Assembly: GCA_018857735.1 (NCBI GenBank)
Contig: JABMCL010002342.1
Coordinates: 622,501 to 686,500, forward strand
From: Alviniconcha marisindica
Taxonomy: Eukaryota > Mollusca > Gastropoda > Provannidae
Direction of reading: 5' to 3'
Length of the DNA stretch: 64,000 nt
In this document: positions 25,701-36,639 of the stretch, one piece after another
How positions within the stretch are numbered: the first letter of the stretch is position 1
Layout of the letters: each line of letters begins with the position of its first letter
The notes under the pieces: model-generated
What the model was told of the DNA's origin: nothing
The model's input: only the letters and a program-made list of their open reading frames with translations
The model's database searches: none
Made by a program: the position numbers and the translations under genes

Positions 25701-26421
25701 AAAGCTGATTGCTCACTCATTGAAGATGGCAGAGGCGGTGACTTCAGAAGGGCGAGGTGACTGCAGGTTGGACAGCGTGGACACCTGCTCCGAGATCTCT
25801 CGATGCATCAGTGCATACTGTCGCAATGTCAGCGACCGACAAGAGTCCACGCTCCTGGTTCTCGTGTTGACCTGCACGGAGGGGAATAGGATTAGAAGTG
25901 ACATCACACTGATGGCAAAAAGAATCACATGCAAAAATCTGAAACACAATGACTGTTAACGTTCTAAAACAAGATCCAAATGCAAAAAGGTTTTGTCTAT
26001 CCGTGTCATAATAAATAAGCGTTATTTTGAACCTTTTTGTGTTTGAATCACATGCCAGTTACTGCTGTCAGCACAGAAATGAAAATCAAATTCATGCCAC
26101 TCAGTAACTTAAAGATCAAAAGGGTGCGTGACTCTGTGTGTGTGTGTGCACATGCATGTGTGCATGCACATGTGTGCATAAATGCTCTGTACTGTGTTAA
26201 CAAAACTGATGTTTGTCTGTACCAAAGTGTGACTGTGTCTGTGGCCAAGATACAGTGGTGTCAAACTACCTTGTAGCATCGTATCCTGACCGTTGCCTTC
26301 CACAGGAAAGTGTCATCGGTCCCTTTTTTCACCACAAACTGTAGCTGTTTGCCTCGACTGTCGGAAAAGGTACTTGTTCTGGTGAAGAAAACACATCTTA
26401 TATATGATCACTCATGTCTCA

Positions 26422-26469
<48 letters not shown>

Positions 26470-27864
26470 GTGTGTACACACACACATGCACACACACACA
26501 CACACACATACACACCACAGTCACATCCACAGACATATGGAACTGCTCATGTTAGAACATAGATGTACAGAATATAATTTACACAATAACATTGATAAGC
26601 TTATCATACTTTTGTATAATTTAAAATTACATACATGTACTTACAGTTATATACACACTATATAATTATTACACAAAACCATGAATTTACTTAATCATAC
26701 CTAACACTCAAGAAGCACATTGTGAATCTGTCAATGGGTACTCTCTGGCCTCCACTGACCCAGTTCATTCAGCTGTGAACAGAGCACTTTTTCTCTGTGA
26801 CCCAGTTCACTCAGCTGTGAACAGAGTACTTTCTCTCTCTGACCCAGTTAACTCAGCTGTGAACAGAGTACTTTCTCTTTCTGACCCAGTTAATTGGACT
26901 GTGAACAGAGTACTTTCTCTCTCTGACCCAGTTCACTCAGCTGTGAACAGAGCACTTTCTCTTTCTGACCCAGTTCACTCAGCTGTGAACAGAGTACTTT
27001 CTCTTTCTGACCCAGTTCACTCAGCTGTAAACAGAGCACTTTTTCTCTGTGACCCAGTTCACTCAGCTGTGAACAGAGTACTTTCTCTTTCTGACCCAGT
27101 TAATTGGACTGTGAACAGAGTACTTTCTCTCTCTGACCCAGTTCACTCAGCTGTGAACAGAGTACTTTCTCTTTCTGACCCAGTTCACTCAGCTGTGAAC
27201 AGAGTACTTTCTCTTTATGACCCAGTTCACTCAGCTGTGAACAGAGCACTTTATCCGACTCTCTGACCCAGTGCACTCAGCTTCACAGAGTACTTTCTCT
27301 TTCTGACCCAGTTATCTGTGAACAGGGCACTTGTTCTCTCTGACCCAGTTCACTAAGCTGTCAGTGGGTACTCTCTTTCTCTGGCGTCCGTTGACCTGGA
27401 GTGCTCTCTTTGACCCAGTTCACTTGCTATGAACAGGAGTAATTATTTAAATACATTTTAATTTTATTGAGGTCTTCCACAGACTTGAGGAAGTCAGCGT
27501 GACTTGACTATAAAGTTACAGCTACTCCTCATCTGAGAACACACATTTTATTGAGGTCTTCCACAGATTTGAAGAAGTCAGCGTGACTTGACTATGAAGC
27601 TACAGCTACTTCTCATCTGAGGATATACATTCTATTTGACATTTTGAGGTCTTCCACAGACTTGAGGAAGTCAGCCTGACTTGACTACAAAGCTACAGCT
27701 ACTCAACTGAGGACATACATTTTATTGAGGTCTTCCACAGACTTGAGGAAGTCAGCATAGGTGAGCGTTGCCAGCTGGCCCAGGACGGAGATGTGGGCGT
27801 GCAGCTTCCCCTGCTGATGCTTCAGCTCTGCCAGGCTCTGGTCCATGCTGGGGCCCTGCCCCAT
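22560..27864 (-). CDS. RNF141: RING finger protein 141 orthologue, five coding exons, complete
   Basis: The exons 27864-27719, 26378-26270, 25871-25717, 23260-23135 and 22707-22560 join in phase at every junction and give 227 residues; the human protein is 230. The start MGQGPSMD has the Gly2/Ser6 pattern of N-myristoylated proteins, as in the human protein. Residues ~30-135 match the conserved N-terminal region (LTYADFLKSVEDLNK, FVVKKGTDDTFLWKATVRI). A C3HC4 RING spans Cys151-Cys189: C151, C154, C165, H167, C170, C173, C186, C189. The tail carries WVLTEKPESSDYE, matching the vertebrate WVVSD tail. A RING of this kind predicts E3 ubiquitin ligase activity at membranes. It converges with the plus-strand gene to the left. 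Confidence 0.95.
23135..23260 (-). CDS. RNF141: RNF141 coding exon 4 (first part of RING)
   Basis: The acceptor TTTTGCAG and donor ACAAG|GTACGC bound one base, 41 codons and AG. The peptide includes an acidic lead (GEEDDNE) and the first six zinc ligands of the RING, CCICMERKAEVILACAHNFC followed by EIC. The intron falls inside the RING, just after CIDSW-T. Confidence 0.95.
23525..23607 (+). repeat. (ATT)n-tailed dispersed element remnant
   Basis: AAAGCGCCCTGTGCGCCCAC...ACTCTAGAAATCC then (ATT)n is present. Confidence 0.5.
24469..24910 (+). mobile_element. 5'-truncated, broken CR1/L2-type LINE fragment
   Basis: Conceptual translation shows the reverse-transcriptase tail typical of this clade: LVAALVISRFDYCNS, then RLQRVQNNAARLV, then LLKELHWLPIKFH and PPYLSSS. 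A stop and a frameshift separate the first two blocks from the third, and further breaks follow. It lies in RNF141 intron 3 in opposite orientation to the gene. It is clearly inactive. Confidence 0.85.
25097..25200 (+). repeat. (ATT)n-tailed dispersed element remnant
   Basis: GAGTTTAACTCTGGTTAGAG, CAGTGCTTTATAAGAATTAT then ATT-rich tail is present. Confidence 0.5.
25285..25587 (+). mobile_element. tRNA-derived SINE, nearly full length
   Basis: The head has a Pol III A-box-like TGGCCTAGCGG and B-box GGTTCAAATCC. The body includes GTGGACACTGTCTTGTGAC and ATTAAAATGGCTCTCATC, then a C-rich stretch, and the tail ends GTGGACGTTAAGCAC..TTTACCTACTTACTT. It lies in RNF141 intron 3, opposite to the gene. 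Confidence 0.85.
25717..25871 (-). CDS. RNF141: RNF141 coding exon 3
   Basis: The acceptor CCCTCCGTGCAG and donor AATGA|GTGAGC bound 51 codons plus GA. It contains SLTLRQYALMHREI, aligning with human RIMNLYQFIQLYKDI. The 3' part (LQSPRPSEVTASAIF) is a Ser/Pro-rich linker before the RING, less conserved than the rest. Confidence 0.92.
26270..26378 (-). CDS. RNF141: RNF141 coding exon 2
   Basis: The acceptor TTCTTCACCAG and donor TACAAG|GTAGTT bound one leading base and 36 codons. The peptide contains QLQFVVKKGTDDTFLWKATV, which aligns with human LLFEVQPGSDSSAFWKVVV. The leading A completes an Ile codon with the AT from exon 1. Confidence 0.93.
26423..26520. repeat. (CA)n microsatellite in RNF141 intron 1
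   Basis: CA run with a TGTGTGTGTA inversion in the middle, 45 bases upstream of exon 2. Confidence 0.95.
26755..27435. repeat. 42-bp minisatellite in RNF141 intron 1
   Basis: About 14 copies of CTGACCCAGTTCACTCAGCT plus GTGAACAGAGTACTTTCTCTTT are present. Because 42 is divisible by three, it makes an artificial 163-codon open frame on the plus strand. Confidence 0.9.
27462..27760 (-). repeat. RNF141 exon-1 tail duplicated three times into intron 1
   Basis: Units of ~82-90 bp each contain, on the minus strand, GCTGACTTCCTCAAGTCTGT and GGAAGACCTCAAT, i.e. the last ~35 bases of exon 1, plus the start of intron 1. The gene-proximal copy (27719-27752) is the real exon end. Confidence 0.85.
27719..27864 (-). 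CDS. RNF141: RNF141 coding exon 1 (N-terminus)
   Basis: ATG is at 27864-27862 in a good context (GACCATGG). The exon encodes 48 codons plus AT and ends at a GTATGT donor. The peptide begins MGQGPSMDQSLAELKHQQGK and ends LTYADFLKSVEDLNK, aligning with the human N-terminus. A possible 5' UTR acceptor (GAGCAG) lies 8 bases upstream of the ATG, so this exon may run 27719-27872. The last ~35 bases recur three times just downstream in intron 1. Confidence 0.92.
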
Positions 27865-28369
27865 GGTCAGCACTGCTCAGTCACGCTTGCACTCACAGTG
27901 GTCTGGTCTGGTGGCCCCCACTTAATAACAACAGCAGGGCATGTTTTTAGACTGGCCACATCATCTGCCTGCAAAAGAAAAACCATCACGTTCAGTGTCT
28001 GTGACTCGGTGTGAATTTGTGAGTGAGTGTAGATTTGGCACCATGACACATTCCTTAAGTGCAGTACCCTTGCCAATAAAGTTGTATCTGACTGCATTTG
28101 CACTGTATTGACTTAATGTTAGTGTTAGTATTAATAGTAAACTGTACTGCTTTTTGCACTGTATTGACTCACTGTTAGTGTTACAGTGTTAGTATTAACA
28201 GTAAACATATTAGATACATTTGGATCATAAATGGGCAATCCTACTCCTAGTCCTACAGAATATTAGTACATTATAATATTAGTTTATGCACTGTAGTGGC
28301 ACAGCAAACAATATTCCTGCAGGCATGTTAAAAGATGTTCTATCCATCAAATTCTGCCCACAGACGCCA

Positions 28370-28770
28370 CACAAATTCTTGCTTCTGCCTTTGTAAACTG
28401 TTCTTTCATACCTTGACTATTGCAGTTCAGATTCTCTCCTGTCTCATAGTCATACTTATAGCATCTGGCTATCCTCAGTATCTCTTTTAAAAACAAATTA
28501 CAGAAAGTTCAAAACAACACTGCTCACCTAACACCTTGTCAGTTTTCACCATCATCCATATTAAAACAACAGTTTGAACAAAGCATTGCAAACAACCTTC
28601 ATCTGAAGCCAGACTCTGAAAAGTTTTATTCTGACCACTCATTCAGATGATTTACTGATTATCACACAGACACTGAGACAGTAATACACATGAAAGTTCC
28701 AACAGCTATTTTGGACCCCATTACCTTTGCTGGTGAAGTAGTCGGTACATTTTAAAATTTCAATAAAAGG
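28370..28770 (+). mobile_element. Heavily decayed LINE fragment (CR1/L2-like)
   Basis: Remnants of the same reverse-transcriptase tail are visible: LDYCSSDS at ~28427 and KLQKVQNNTAHL at ~28497. The rest is degraded by stops and frameshifts. It is older than the copy at 24.5 kb. Confidence 0.6.
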
Positions 28771-28849
28771 AAAAACTAAAGCTTATAACTATAACTTTAT
28801 AAGAGATTAAGATTGTAGTGTACATAAGCAAGTCAAATGCAAATTACTA

Positions 28850-29090
28850 AAAGGTTGTGGTTTGTGGACACTGTCTTGTGACTTTGTCCGTCACTTCCTA
28901 CTGAAACATTAAAATGGCTCTCATCGCTGCCCATCTTAATGCAGAATTAATTCTGGTGGTGACAGTGTAGCGATAGGTATATAATCTCCCTCTCCCCCCA
29001 CCTCCACACCCCTTCCCCCCCCCTTCTCCCCGTCCCTAATAAGCCATACGGTTTTTGTGGACGTTAAGCACCATGTTTACTTACTTAATT
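28850..29090 (+). mobile_element. tRNA-derived SINE, 5'-truncated
   Basis: The body and tail of the same family are present from GGTTGTGGTTTGTGGACACTG onward to CATGTTTACTTACTT. The tRNA-like head is missing. Confidence 0.8.
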
Positions 29091-29759
29091 ACCAAACTGA
29101 AATGAACCCCAACAACTCGTGCCAACACTAACAGTAACACTAGTACTAGTAACACTGTAACTTAGTGTAACTGTAAGTGAGTAACAGTAACACACAACCA
29201 AATGGTACACAGATCCAATATTACACTACTGACTACTAATATCTGTGTTATCATTATCTCACATATATGTGAGGGCGCCGAAGTGAGTACCCGCTTGTGG
29301 GAATTTAACACGCACGTGATGAAGATAGTAAAACAAAAAAGTAGCCTACGAACTGTTGACTAGTAGTAGTAATTTACTATAACTTATAGTGTCGCATTAT
29401 TATTCACATCGGTAATGTATAACCAAAAATACCACAGGCCATTTCCTACAAATCCTGTCTGGTTAACATGCTTTTTCAATGCACTAACTGATGACTCCTA
29501 TGTTTTTGGCGAGATAAGAATTAAGACTGACCATGTACAGTTATGCAACGTTTAAACTGAAAGCACAGCAAGCAATGGCGATTAACACAGCATCCCTTTT
29601 GATTTGCCACCGAATCTTTGCTCTAAATGAATAAACGGTTGGATTTTGCGCTGAATCTAAAATGACATCACTTCTTTTTTTTAAGCATTCAACACATCTG
29701 ACCTTTTTGCCTCTGTCGTTTTTGTCGAGTTGATCATCATCAGCTGACAGGATTATAAA

Positions 29760-29830
29760 CACAGTATGAAATGCAGCTCACCAATGACACTTCCGGAAAG
29801 TTGTGGTAAAATTTAGAACTCTGTTTTGAT
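29760..29830 (-). promoter_or_regulatory. Candidate RNF141 promoter / 5' UTR exon
   Basis: On the minus strand an ETS-type CCGGAAGT (29789-29796) is followed by GTCATTG and a GTGAGC donor-like sequence; the plus strand has CCAAT at 29781. This could be a first non-coding exon spliced to the acceptor 8 bases before the ATG. It is a motif reading only. Confidence 0.3.
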
Positions 29831-30169
29831 TAATTTTCCGTCATTTGTATTTTATTCTTAGGTCAAAATTTAAACTAGAAAAAAGAATTTACATCGCAAG
29901 CTGGACTGGGAATGTCTACCGAAGAAACAGATTTTTTTCTTTTTTCTTTTTCTGGCGACATTTATACCAAAGTAATGTTTTTACTTTACTTAAAAGTCGT
30001 CTGCTACACAGGTAAAATCTTTACTGTTCAAATTAGCCCAGATAATGCCGTAATATTATTAAGTCAGTAGAAACCACAAATAAAAATCGAAAAATCTGCA
30101 TTGTTTATTGCATAATTTGGATTGTGTATTAAGAAGTGTGTAGCGAATGGTTAAGTTCTCTTCAAACAA

Positions 30170-30313
30170 TATTGTGCTTTACGTCATCATTTTCTGTGTA
30201 CACACCGTGGTGAATCAAAGGTAGCAGAAGAGAGTACACAGGGTAGCGCAGCCGAGTTTCGCGACGGTGTGGCGACACAGCGACACTCCTGGATTTGTGA
30301 GGGCGTTTTCGTG
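30170..30313 (+). promoter_or_regulatory. Candidate plus-strand promoter with non-coding 5' exon
   Basis: A CRE/ATF-type TTACGTCA lies at 30179-30186. A CpG-rich stretch follows and ends at TTTCGTG|GTAAGTCTC, a strong donor at 30313. No downstream coding exon was identified, so the target gene is unknown. With the ETS/CCAAT cluster 400 bases to the left it could form a bidirectional promoter. Confidence 0.25.
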
Positions 30314-31149
30314 GTAAGTCTCTCTCGCTTTCTTTTCTAACTGTTCTCGTTGTGTACAGAATTGACTTGTGTCTCTTTCTGTATCGCGAATTACCCGTAA
30401 GTTGTTGACACCTGCAAAGAGCTGGAATTTGCTTGCCCAGAGGCAAAAAGACTGTCGCGAACATTTCCGCCTTGGTGTTGTCACATTTTTTCCCAGTGTC
30501 TAGATCGTGTATGGTGCAGTGAGTCACTTTATCGCTTATTCTCACCGTTTATCGCTACCGTTACATCACTAGATTATGTCACGATGAAAGTTGACATTGA
30601 AGATGAAGTCAGATTGCAAGTTTTTTCAAATGAGATAGACATGTTAAACTCAAAGGCGATTTTAAACTGTGGTAAAGAAAACGCGAAAATGGGTGTTGCC
30701 AACAAAAACGGCTCAGATCTTTACAGTTCTAAATAAGTCTCCGAAGTTGCTGATTCAGAATTAAAAACCGTTGTCTGTCAAACTGGAATGAGTCATTTGA
30801 AATATTAAACTCCTTAATTAAAAACAAACAAAAAAATGAAAGGGCTTAGACGCTACTTTTCCTCAGGGTATCATTTGATATTCTACTTGAATCTTCTTCC
30901 TTCTTCCTTAAACATCCAAGAATAACTAGCTGGGAATTAGGCATTACTGACCTGTACAAGGGTTTGTGAGAAAATGTTATGGACACGAAAATGGAGTGTA
31001 GGGTAGACAGAAAGACAAACATAAAGATGATAGAAAGGTTTGAGTTATTGCTGGTTTAGCATAGAACTTCTAGTAGATTGGAAGTCAACGATTTCATGGG
31101 AGAGATTCTAACTATTCATACTATGTTACACATAGGATGACATGATACT

Positions 31150-31156
31150 GGAGTTT

Positions 31157-31206
<50 letters not shown>
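31150..31206. repeat. (TG)n microsatellite
   Basis: TG run of ~57 bases. Confidence 0.95.
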
Positions 31207-31207
<1 letters not shown>

Positions 31208-31341
31208 ACTTGGTTCTTTTTGAAAGTGTCTCAAAATCCAGTGAAACATTTACTGATTTAGAAGACTTTGTGATCAAAATATTTAAGTTGGCAGAATACC
31301 TACTAAGTTAGAAATATTTGTCAGTGTCAGATAAAGTTTGT

Positions 31342-31411
31342 TTGTCGATTGCTCTGTTTAGTGTAAAGGGGTAGATTGTCGATTGCTCTGTTTAGTGTAA
31401 AGGGGTAGATT
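31342..31411 (+). repeat. ~35-bp tandem duplication
   Basis: GTCGATTGCTCTGTTTAGTG and TAAAGGGGTAGATT occur twice in direct succession, next to a (TA)n tract. Confidence 0.8.
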
Positions 31412-31418
31412 CCTTTTG

Positions 31419-31421
<3 letters not shown>

Positions 31422-31471
<50 letters not shown>
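31422..31471. repeat. (TA)n microsatellite
   Basis: Perfect TA run of ~50 bases. Confidence 0.95.
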
Positions 31472-31473
<2 letters not shown>

Positions 31474-31631
31474 GGTAATATAAACCTCAAGACAGTATTA
31501 ATAATACTTAACCGGTAATTTCCAGTATTTTACCAGTTAAATATCAGCATAATTACAGGTTTCTCAAAACAAAACAAAATACAGCAACAGACGCAGTACA
31601 GTGACTCACTGAGATAGTGTGTGTGTGTGTG

Positions 31632-31670
<39 letters not shown>

Positions 31671-32529
31671 GTTGTTGATCGCTTTGTTTTATGTTATATA
31701 TTGCTTTGTTTTTTACACACACACACACAGTCTGTGTGTTCTAGATAGGGAAGGGAGCTTGGTGTTTTGCAAACAGCTTTAGTAGTAGTAGTAGTACATG
31801 CAGTGGTGTTTCTGACCAGTTGCAATGATTATGTGACCATTTTCATTGAACCACTTTTGTCACCTTGTACAGTTATAGATGTCACACTGATTTGAAAAAT
31901 GTCTAACATGATTTCTGAATAACAACTGTACATACAAGATTCCAACATGTGCACCAACATGGAAATATTTACGTGGCAACAGACTGCAATTGGGAAATGT
32001 TTACTTTGACTGGACCATGTAGCGATCTGTACCACACCATGCAGGTTAAAGGATGCAGTATCCATATCTGTATACATCCATATCCATACAAATGAATTGC
32101 ACCTTTTGGTATGAGTGTGGTCCTGGCTTAGGATCATGATAGAGGTGTTGTGTGTGATTGTTATGCTTATGAGCCCTTTGATTTGAAGTGACGGCATTGA
32201 GTCTCTTCCAGGAAAATTAGTTTTTGTTGACTTAAGGGAAGTTAACTGTTATTGTTAATGCATGCAAATTCTTGCTTCCTTCCATTGGTCCTATGGTCAG
32301 TGTTGTGGGGTGTTTTTTGCATAGAGATACGGATCTAGACCATTGTCAGCTTGTGCAACTAGTCTTGGCCCTATGCCAGAATCAACTGACCTTAGCTATA
32401 CTTTTGTTTCACCCAGCACCAGCTGTTGGCTGCTGCTGTTGAACAGTCTGCTTTCATCAGTTGCAGCCCCCATCCCCTCTGTTATTCTATATAACTACTC
32501 TTTCTCACTGTGTGTCTACCTCCCTCTCT

Positions 32530-33115
<586 letters not shown>

Positions 33116-33340
33116 ATATATATATATATATATATATGTCTTTAAGTTTTTTGCAAACAATATATATATGTTTATTTATGTCAAACTGGAATGGCTGCGA
33201 AAGTGATGTAACCAACCGCAGCAGAGATGAAATGAGGGGCAAGCCAGTAGTTTCTGCTTGGACTTTTAGTGATATTTTTCTTCTTTGTTTTTAAAAATTA
33301 AAGTGCAGATTCACTCCACCAATATAACCTAACTTGTCAC

Positions 33341-33364
33341 ATGCACACACACACACACACACAC

Positions 33365-33410
<46 letters not shown>
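33341..33410. repeat. (CA)n microsatellite
   Basis: CA run with one ACAAC break. Confidence 0.95.
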
Positions 33411-33411
<1 letters not shown>

Positions 33412-33518
33412 TGCAAATATTCATGTTGACTGTGTGGCTGGGTGAAAGCATGGGGACTATGAGACTAAGTAGATAAAACAAGAGTACTACGGATGAATTT
33501 TCATTCATTGATCATTGC

Positions 33519-33521
<3 letters not shown>

Positions 33522-33584
<63 letters not shown>

Positions 33585-33585
33585 T
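33522..33585. repeat. (GA)n microsatellite
   Basis: GA run of ~63 bases with one phase slip. Confidence 0.95.
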
Positions 33586-33934
33586 TATCTCAGAGACCTT
33601 ACAAAGAGTTCATCTTGTTTGCATAAATATATGCAGTGCTGCAATGTCAGTGTATGCGTGTGTGCGTGCGCGCGCATGCGCATGTCTACATGCATGTGCT
33701 CTGTGCTGGCTCTAACATATATATATATATATATATATACATCCCTGCTTTCTTCAGTGTGTCACTAGTTCACAGGCCACCCACTTTCACACCTGTCAGT
33801 CAACTGAGAGAGGGGCGACAGTGATACGCCAGCAGCTGACAGCTCGCTCAACACCCTGGTTCACGTGTTCGGTGGCTCATTTCCGTCTCCGCCACCGACC
33901 TTGGGGTAGAATTTGTTGGCGCATTGTCGCTGGT

Positions 33935-34900
33935 GGGAAGAGAGAAAACCTGGGCACATCGCTGGTAGGAAGAGGAAACCTTGGGCATGTCCTTGGTAGG
34001 AAGAGGGAAAACCTGGGCACATCGATGGTAGGAAGAGGAAAACCAAGACACGTCTCTGGCACCAGGGCACGTTGCTAGTAGGAAAGGGAAAAACCTGGGC
34101 ACTTTGCTAGTAGGAATGTGGAAAAACCTGGGCACACTGCTGGCAGGAGGAGGAAAATCTTTGGCACATCGTTGGTCTGAAGAGGAAAAACCTGAGCACC
34201 TCTTTGGTAGGAAGAGGAAAACCTTGGGCACATCGCTGGTAGGAAGAGAAAAACCCTGGGAACATCACTGACAGGAAGAGGAAAAATCTGGTCATGTCGC
34301 TGGTAGGAAGAGGAAAACCTGGGCACGTCACTGGTACCAGGGCACTGACGTTGCTAGTAGGAAGAGGAAAATCCTGGGCACATCACTGGTAGGAAGAGGG
34401 AAAACATGGGCACGTCGCTGTTAGGAAGAGGGAAAACATGGGCACGTCGCTGTTAGGAAGAGGAAAAACATGGGCACATAGCTGGTAGGAAGATGAAAAA
34501 CCAGGACAAATCACTGGCAACAAGAGGGAAAACCTGGGCTCAATGTTGGTAGGAAGAGGATAAAAATGGACACGTCGCTGGTAGGAAGGGGGAAAACCTG
34601 GGCATATCTTTGGTAGGAAGAGGAAAACTGGGCACGTTGCTGGTAGGAAGAGGAAAGTCTTGGCACATCGTTCGTCTGAAGAGGAAAAACCTGAGCACCT
34701 CGTTGGTAGGAAGAGGAAAAACTTGGGCACATCGGTGGTAGGAAGAGAGAGAAAAAAACCTGGAAACATCGCTAGCAGGAAGAGGAAAACCTGGGCACAT
34801 AGGTGGTAGGAAGAGGGAAAACCTGGCCGGATACATCGCTGGTACTGGTAGGAAAAGGGAAAGGCTTGACACATCACTGGTAGGAAGAGGAAAAACCTGG
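33935..34900 (+). repeat. ~31-bp minisatellite, about 30 copies
   Basis: Units like GGGCACATCGCTGGTAGGAA then GAGGAAAACCT vary in length and sequence. Open frames on the minus strand here are repeat artefacts. Confidence 0.9.
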
Positions 34901-35049
34901 CCTCGTTTTACGTTGAGGGGTTCGGGCTGTTTTCATTTTGATCCATCTTGTCGATTCTAGCATCATCATCATCATTTTCTGTTCTTTCTGTTACCTTCCT
35001 CAGCCCCCTTTATGCTTTTGTCAGTTGGTCGGATTATTAGTAATATTAC

Positions 35050-35051
<2 letters not shown>

Positions 35052-35099
<48 letters not shown>
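35052..35099. repeat. (GT)n microsatellite
   Basis: Perfect run of ~48 bases. Confidence 0.95.
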
Positions 35100-35102
<3 letters not shown>

Positions 35103-35208
35103 ATACAATTTGAGCCTTCCCACTTCAAGGTGAGTGTAAGCCCACAGTTTATGTACGGGAGTTCTTCGAAGCCTAGAGATGATTGGTACTGAGTCTGACA
35201 GTCTTTGG

Positions 35209-35232
35209 GTGTGTGTGTGTGTGTGTGTGTGT

Positions 35233-35306
<74 letters not shown>
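35209..35306. repeat. (GT)n-(GA)n compound microsatellite
   Basis: GT run passes into a GA run of ~70 bases. Confidence 0.95.
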
Positions 35307-35310
<4 letters not shown>

Positions 35311-35612
35311 TACGCCTATTCCCCTACATCTCAGCCTCAGCAGAAGATGCTGTCTTAATTCCCAGCTGAGTTACCCTCACTAAACGGACTGGTCGGGCCT
35401 TGTTTCTTGTGGGAGCTGTGAATAGCCTCCTTCAGTCAACAAACGTCAGACAGACGGGGTGGGGGGAGGAGGGGGAGGGGCGATAAGCCTTGTTTTGTCG
35501 TGCTTCAATAGGTGAGCATGCACTCGCTGCCTGTTGCGCGCTCATGCTCCACGGCTATGGCGCAATGCGGCTCTAATCGTTTAGACCTTGAAACTGCAGT
35601 TTTCATTCAACT

Positions 35613-35615
<3 letters not shown>

Positions 35616-35708
<93 letters not shown>
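35616..35708. repeat. (TA)n-(TG)n compound microsatellite
   Basis: TA run of ~47 bases then TG run of ~46 bases. Confidence 0.95.
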
Positions 35709-35711
<3 letters not shown>

Positions 35712-36410
35712 ATGTTTTATTATATGTATGTGTGCAGATGTTTTGTGTCGTAGTGGTTTGTTTTTTGGTGTGTTGGTCCTGCATGTGTGTTAGTGTTTGG
35801 CTGTGTGTGGAAGTGTTTGGGTGTGTGGAAGTGTTTGTTTCTGTGTGTGTGTGCTTGTTACGTATGTGACGCAGGGCCGAATGACAGACGTGGTGGTGGT
35901 GGGGGAGGGGGGGGGGGGCGCAGTGTGTAAAAAACAAAACAAAAAACACACCACCTTGTTGTCAGCAGCGGTGTTTGCCTCCTCGATGGCTCAGGCGGTG
36001 GTGCGCTGGCTAGTTCTTTGATCCGTGTTGGGACTGCTGCGTGCGGCTTTCACGCGAGGCGTATCTGATGAGGTAACGTAGTCCCGTGAAGGTGCATCGG
36101 ATTTAACACTGATGACGTTAAGATGACTGACGCAAGCATCTCAAGAGCGGTGGGGAGTGGTAGAGCACAGGAATGTTGATAACTTGGGTCCTCTGTGTGT
36201 GTGGTGTCGTGTGCGTGTGCACGCACGCATAATTTACTCGATGTGCTGCCTTTACTGCAACACCATCATAGAAAATATTCGAAATTTGTGACGCCCAGCA
36301 TCCTTCAGTCTCAGTTCACTTAGGAACGTTTCAAGAAAACCGAAAACGTTGAACCCAGTGTGATGTCACTGTTGTTGTTATTTACTCTCTAAAACGTAGA
36401 ACCTGTTTTC

Positions 36411-36446
36411 TTCTTCTTCTTCTTTTCTTCTTCTTCTTCTTCTTCT

Positions 36447-36520
<74 letters not shown>
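36411..36520. repeat. (TTC)n-(CT)n compound microsatellite
   Basis: Trinucleotide TTC run followed by CT runs. Confidence 0.95.
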
Positions 36521-36523
<3 letters not shown>

Positions 36524-36639
36524 ATATATCTCACTCGCAGTGTCAACACTGACGAACATCATCAAAAATAGCTTCAGCGCCGCTTCAGCCCATTCGTGTG
36601 GAGGTGCCGGACCGGGTATTATCTCATATTGCAGCTACA

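Noticed and set aside
26775..27266. 163-codon open frame NRVLSLSDPVHSAV repeated
   Set aside because: It is the translation of a 42-bp minisatellite in an RNF141 intron; period divisible by three keeps the frame open by chance.
29541..29762. Minus-strand frame with VRCVECLKKRSDV resembling part of a RING
   Set aside because: Only one Cys pair and no conserved ligand spacing; lies upstream of the RNF141 start and is more likely 5' flank or a chance match.
33848..34877. Several minus-strand open frames rich in FPLPTSD
   Set aside because: Translation of the ~31-bp minisatellite at 33.9-34.9 kb.
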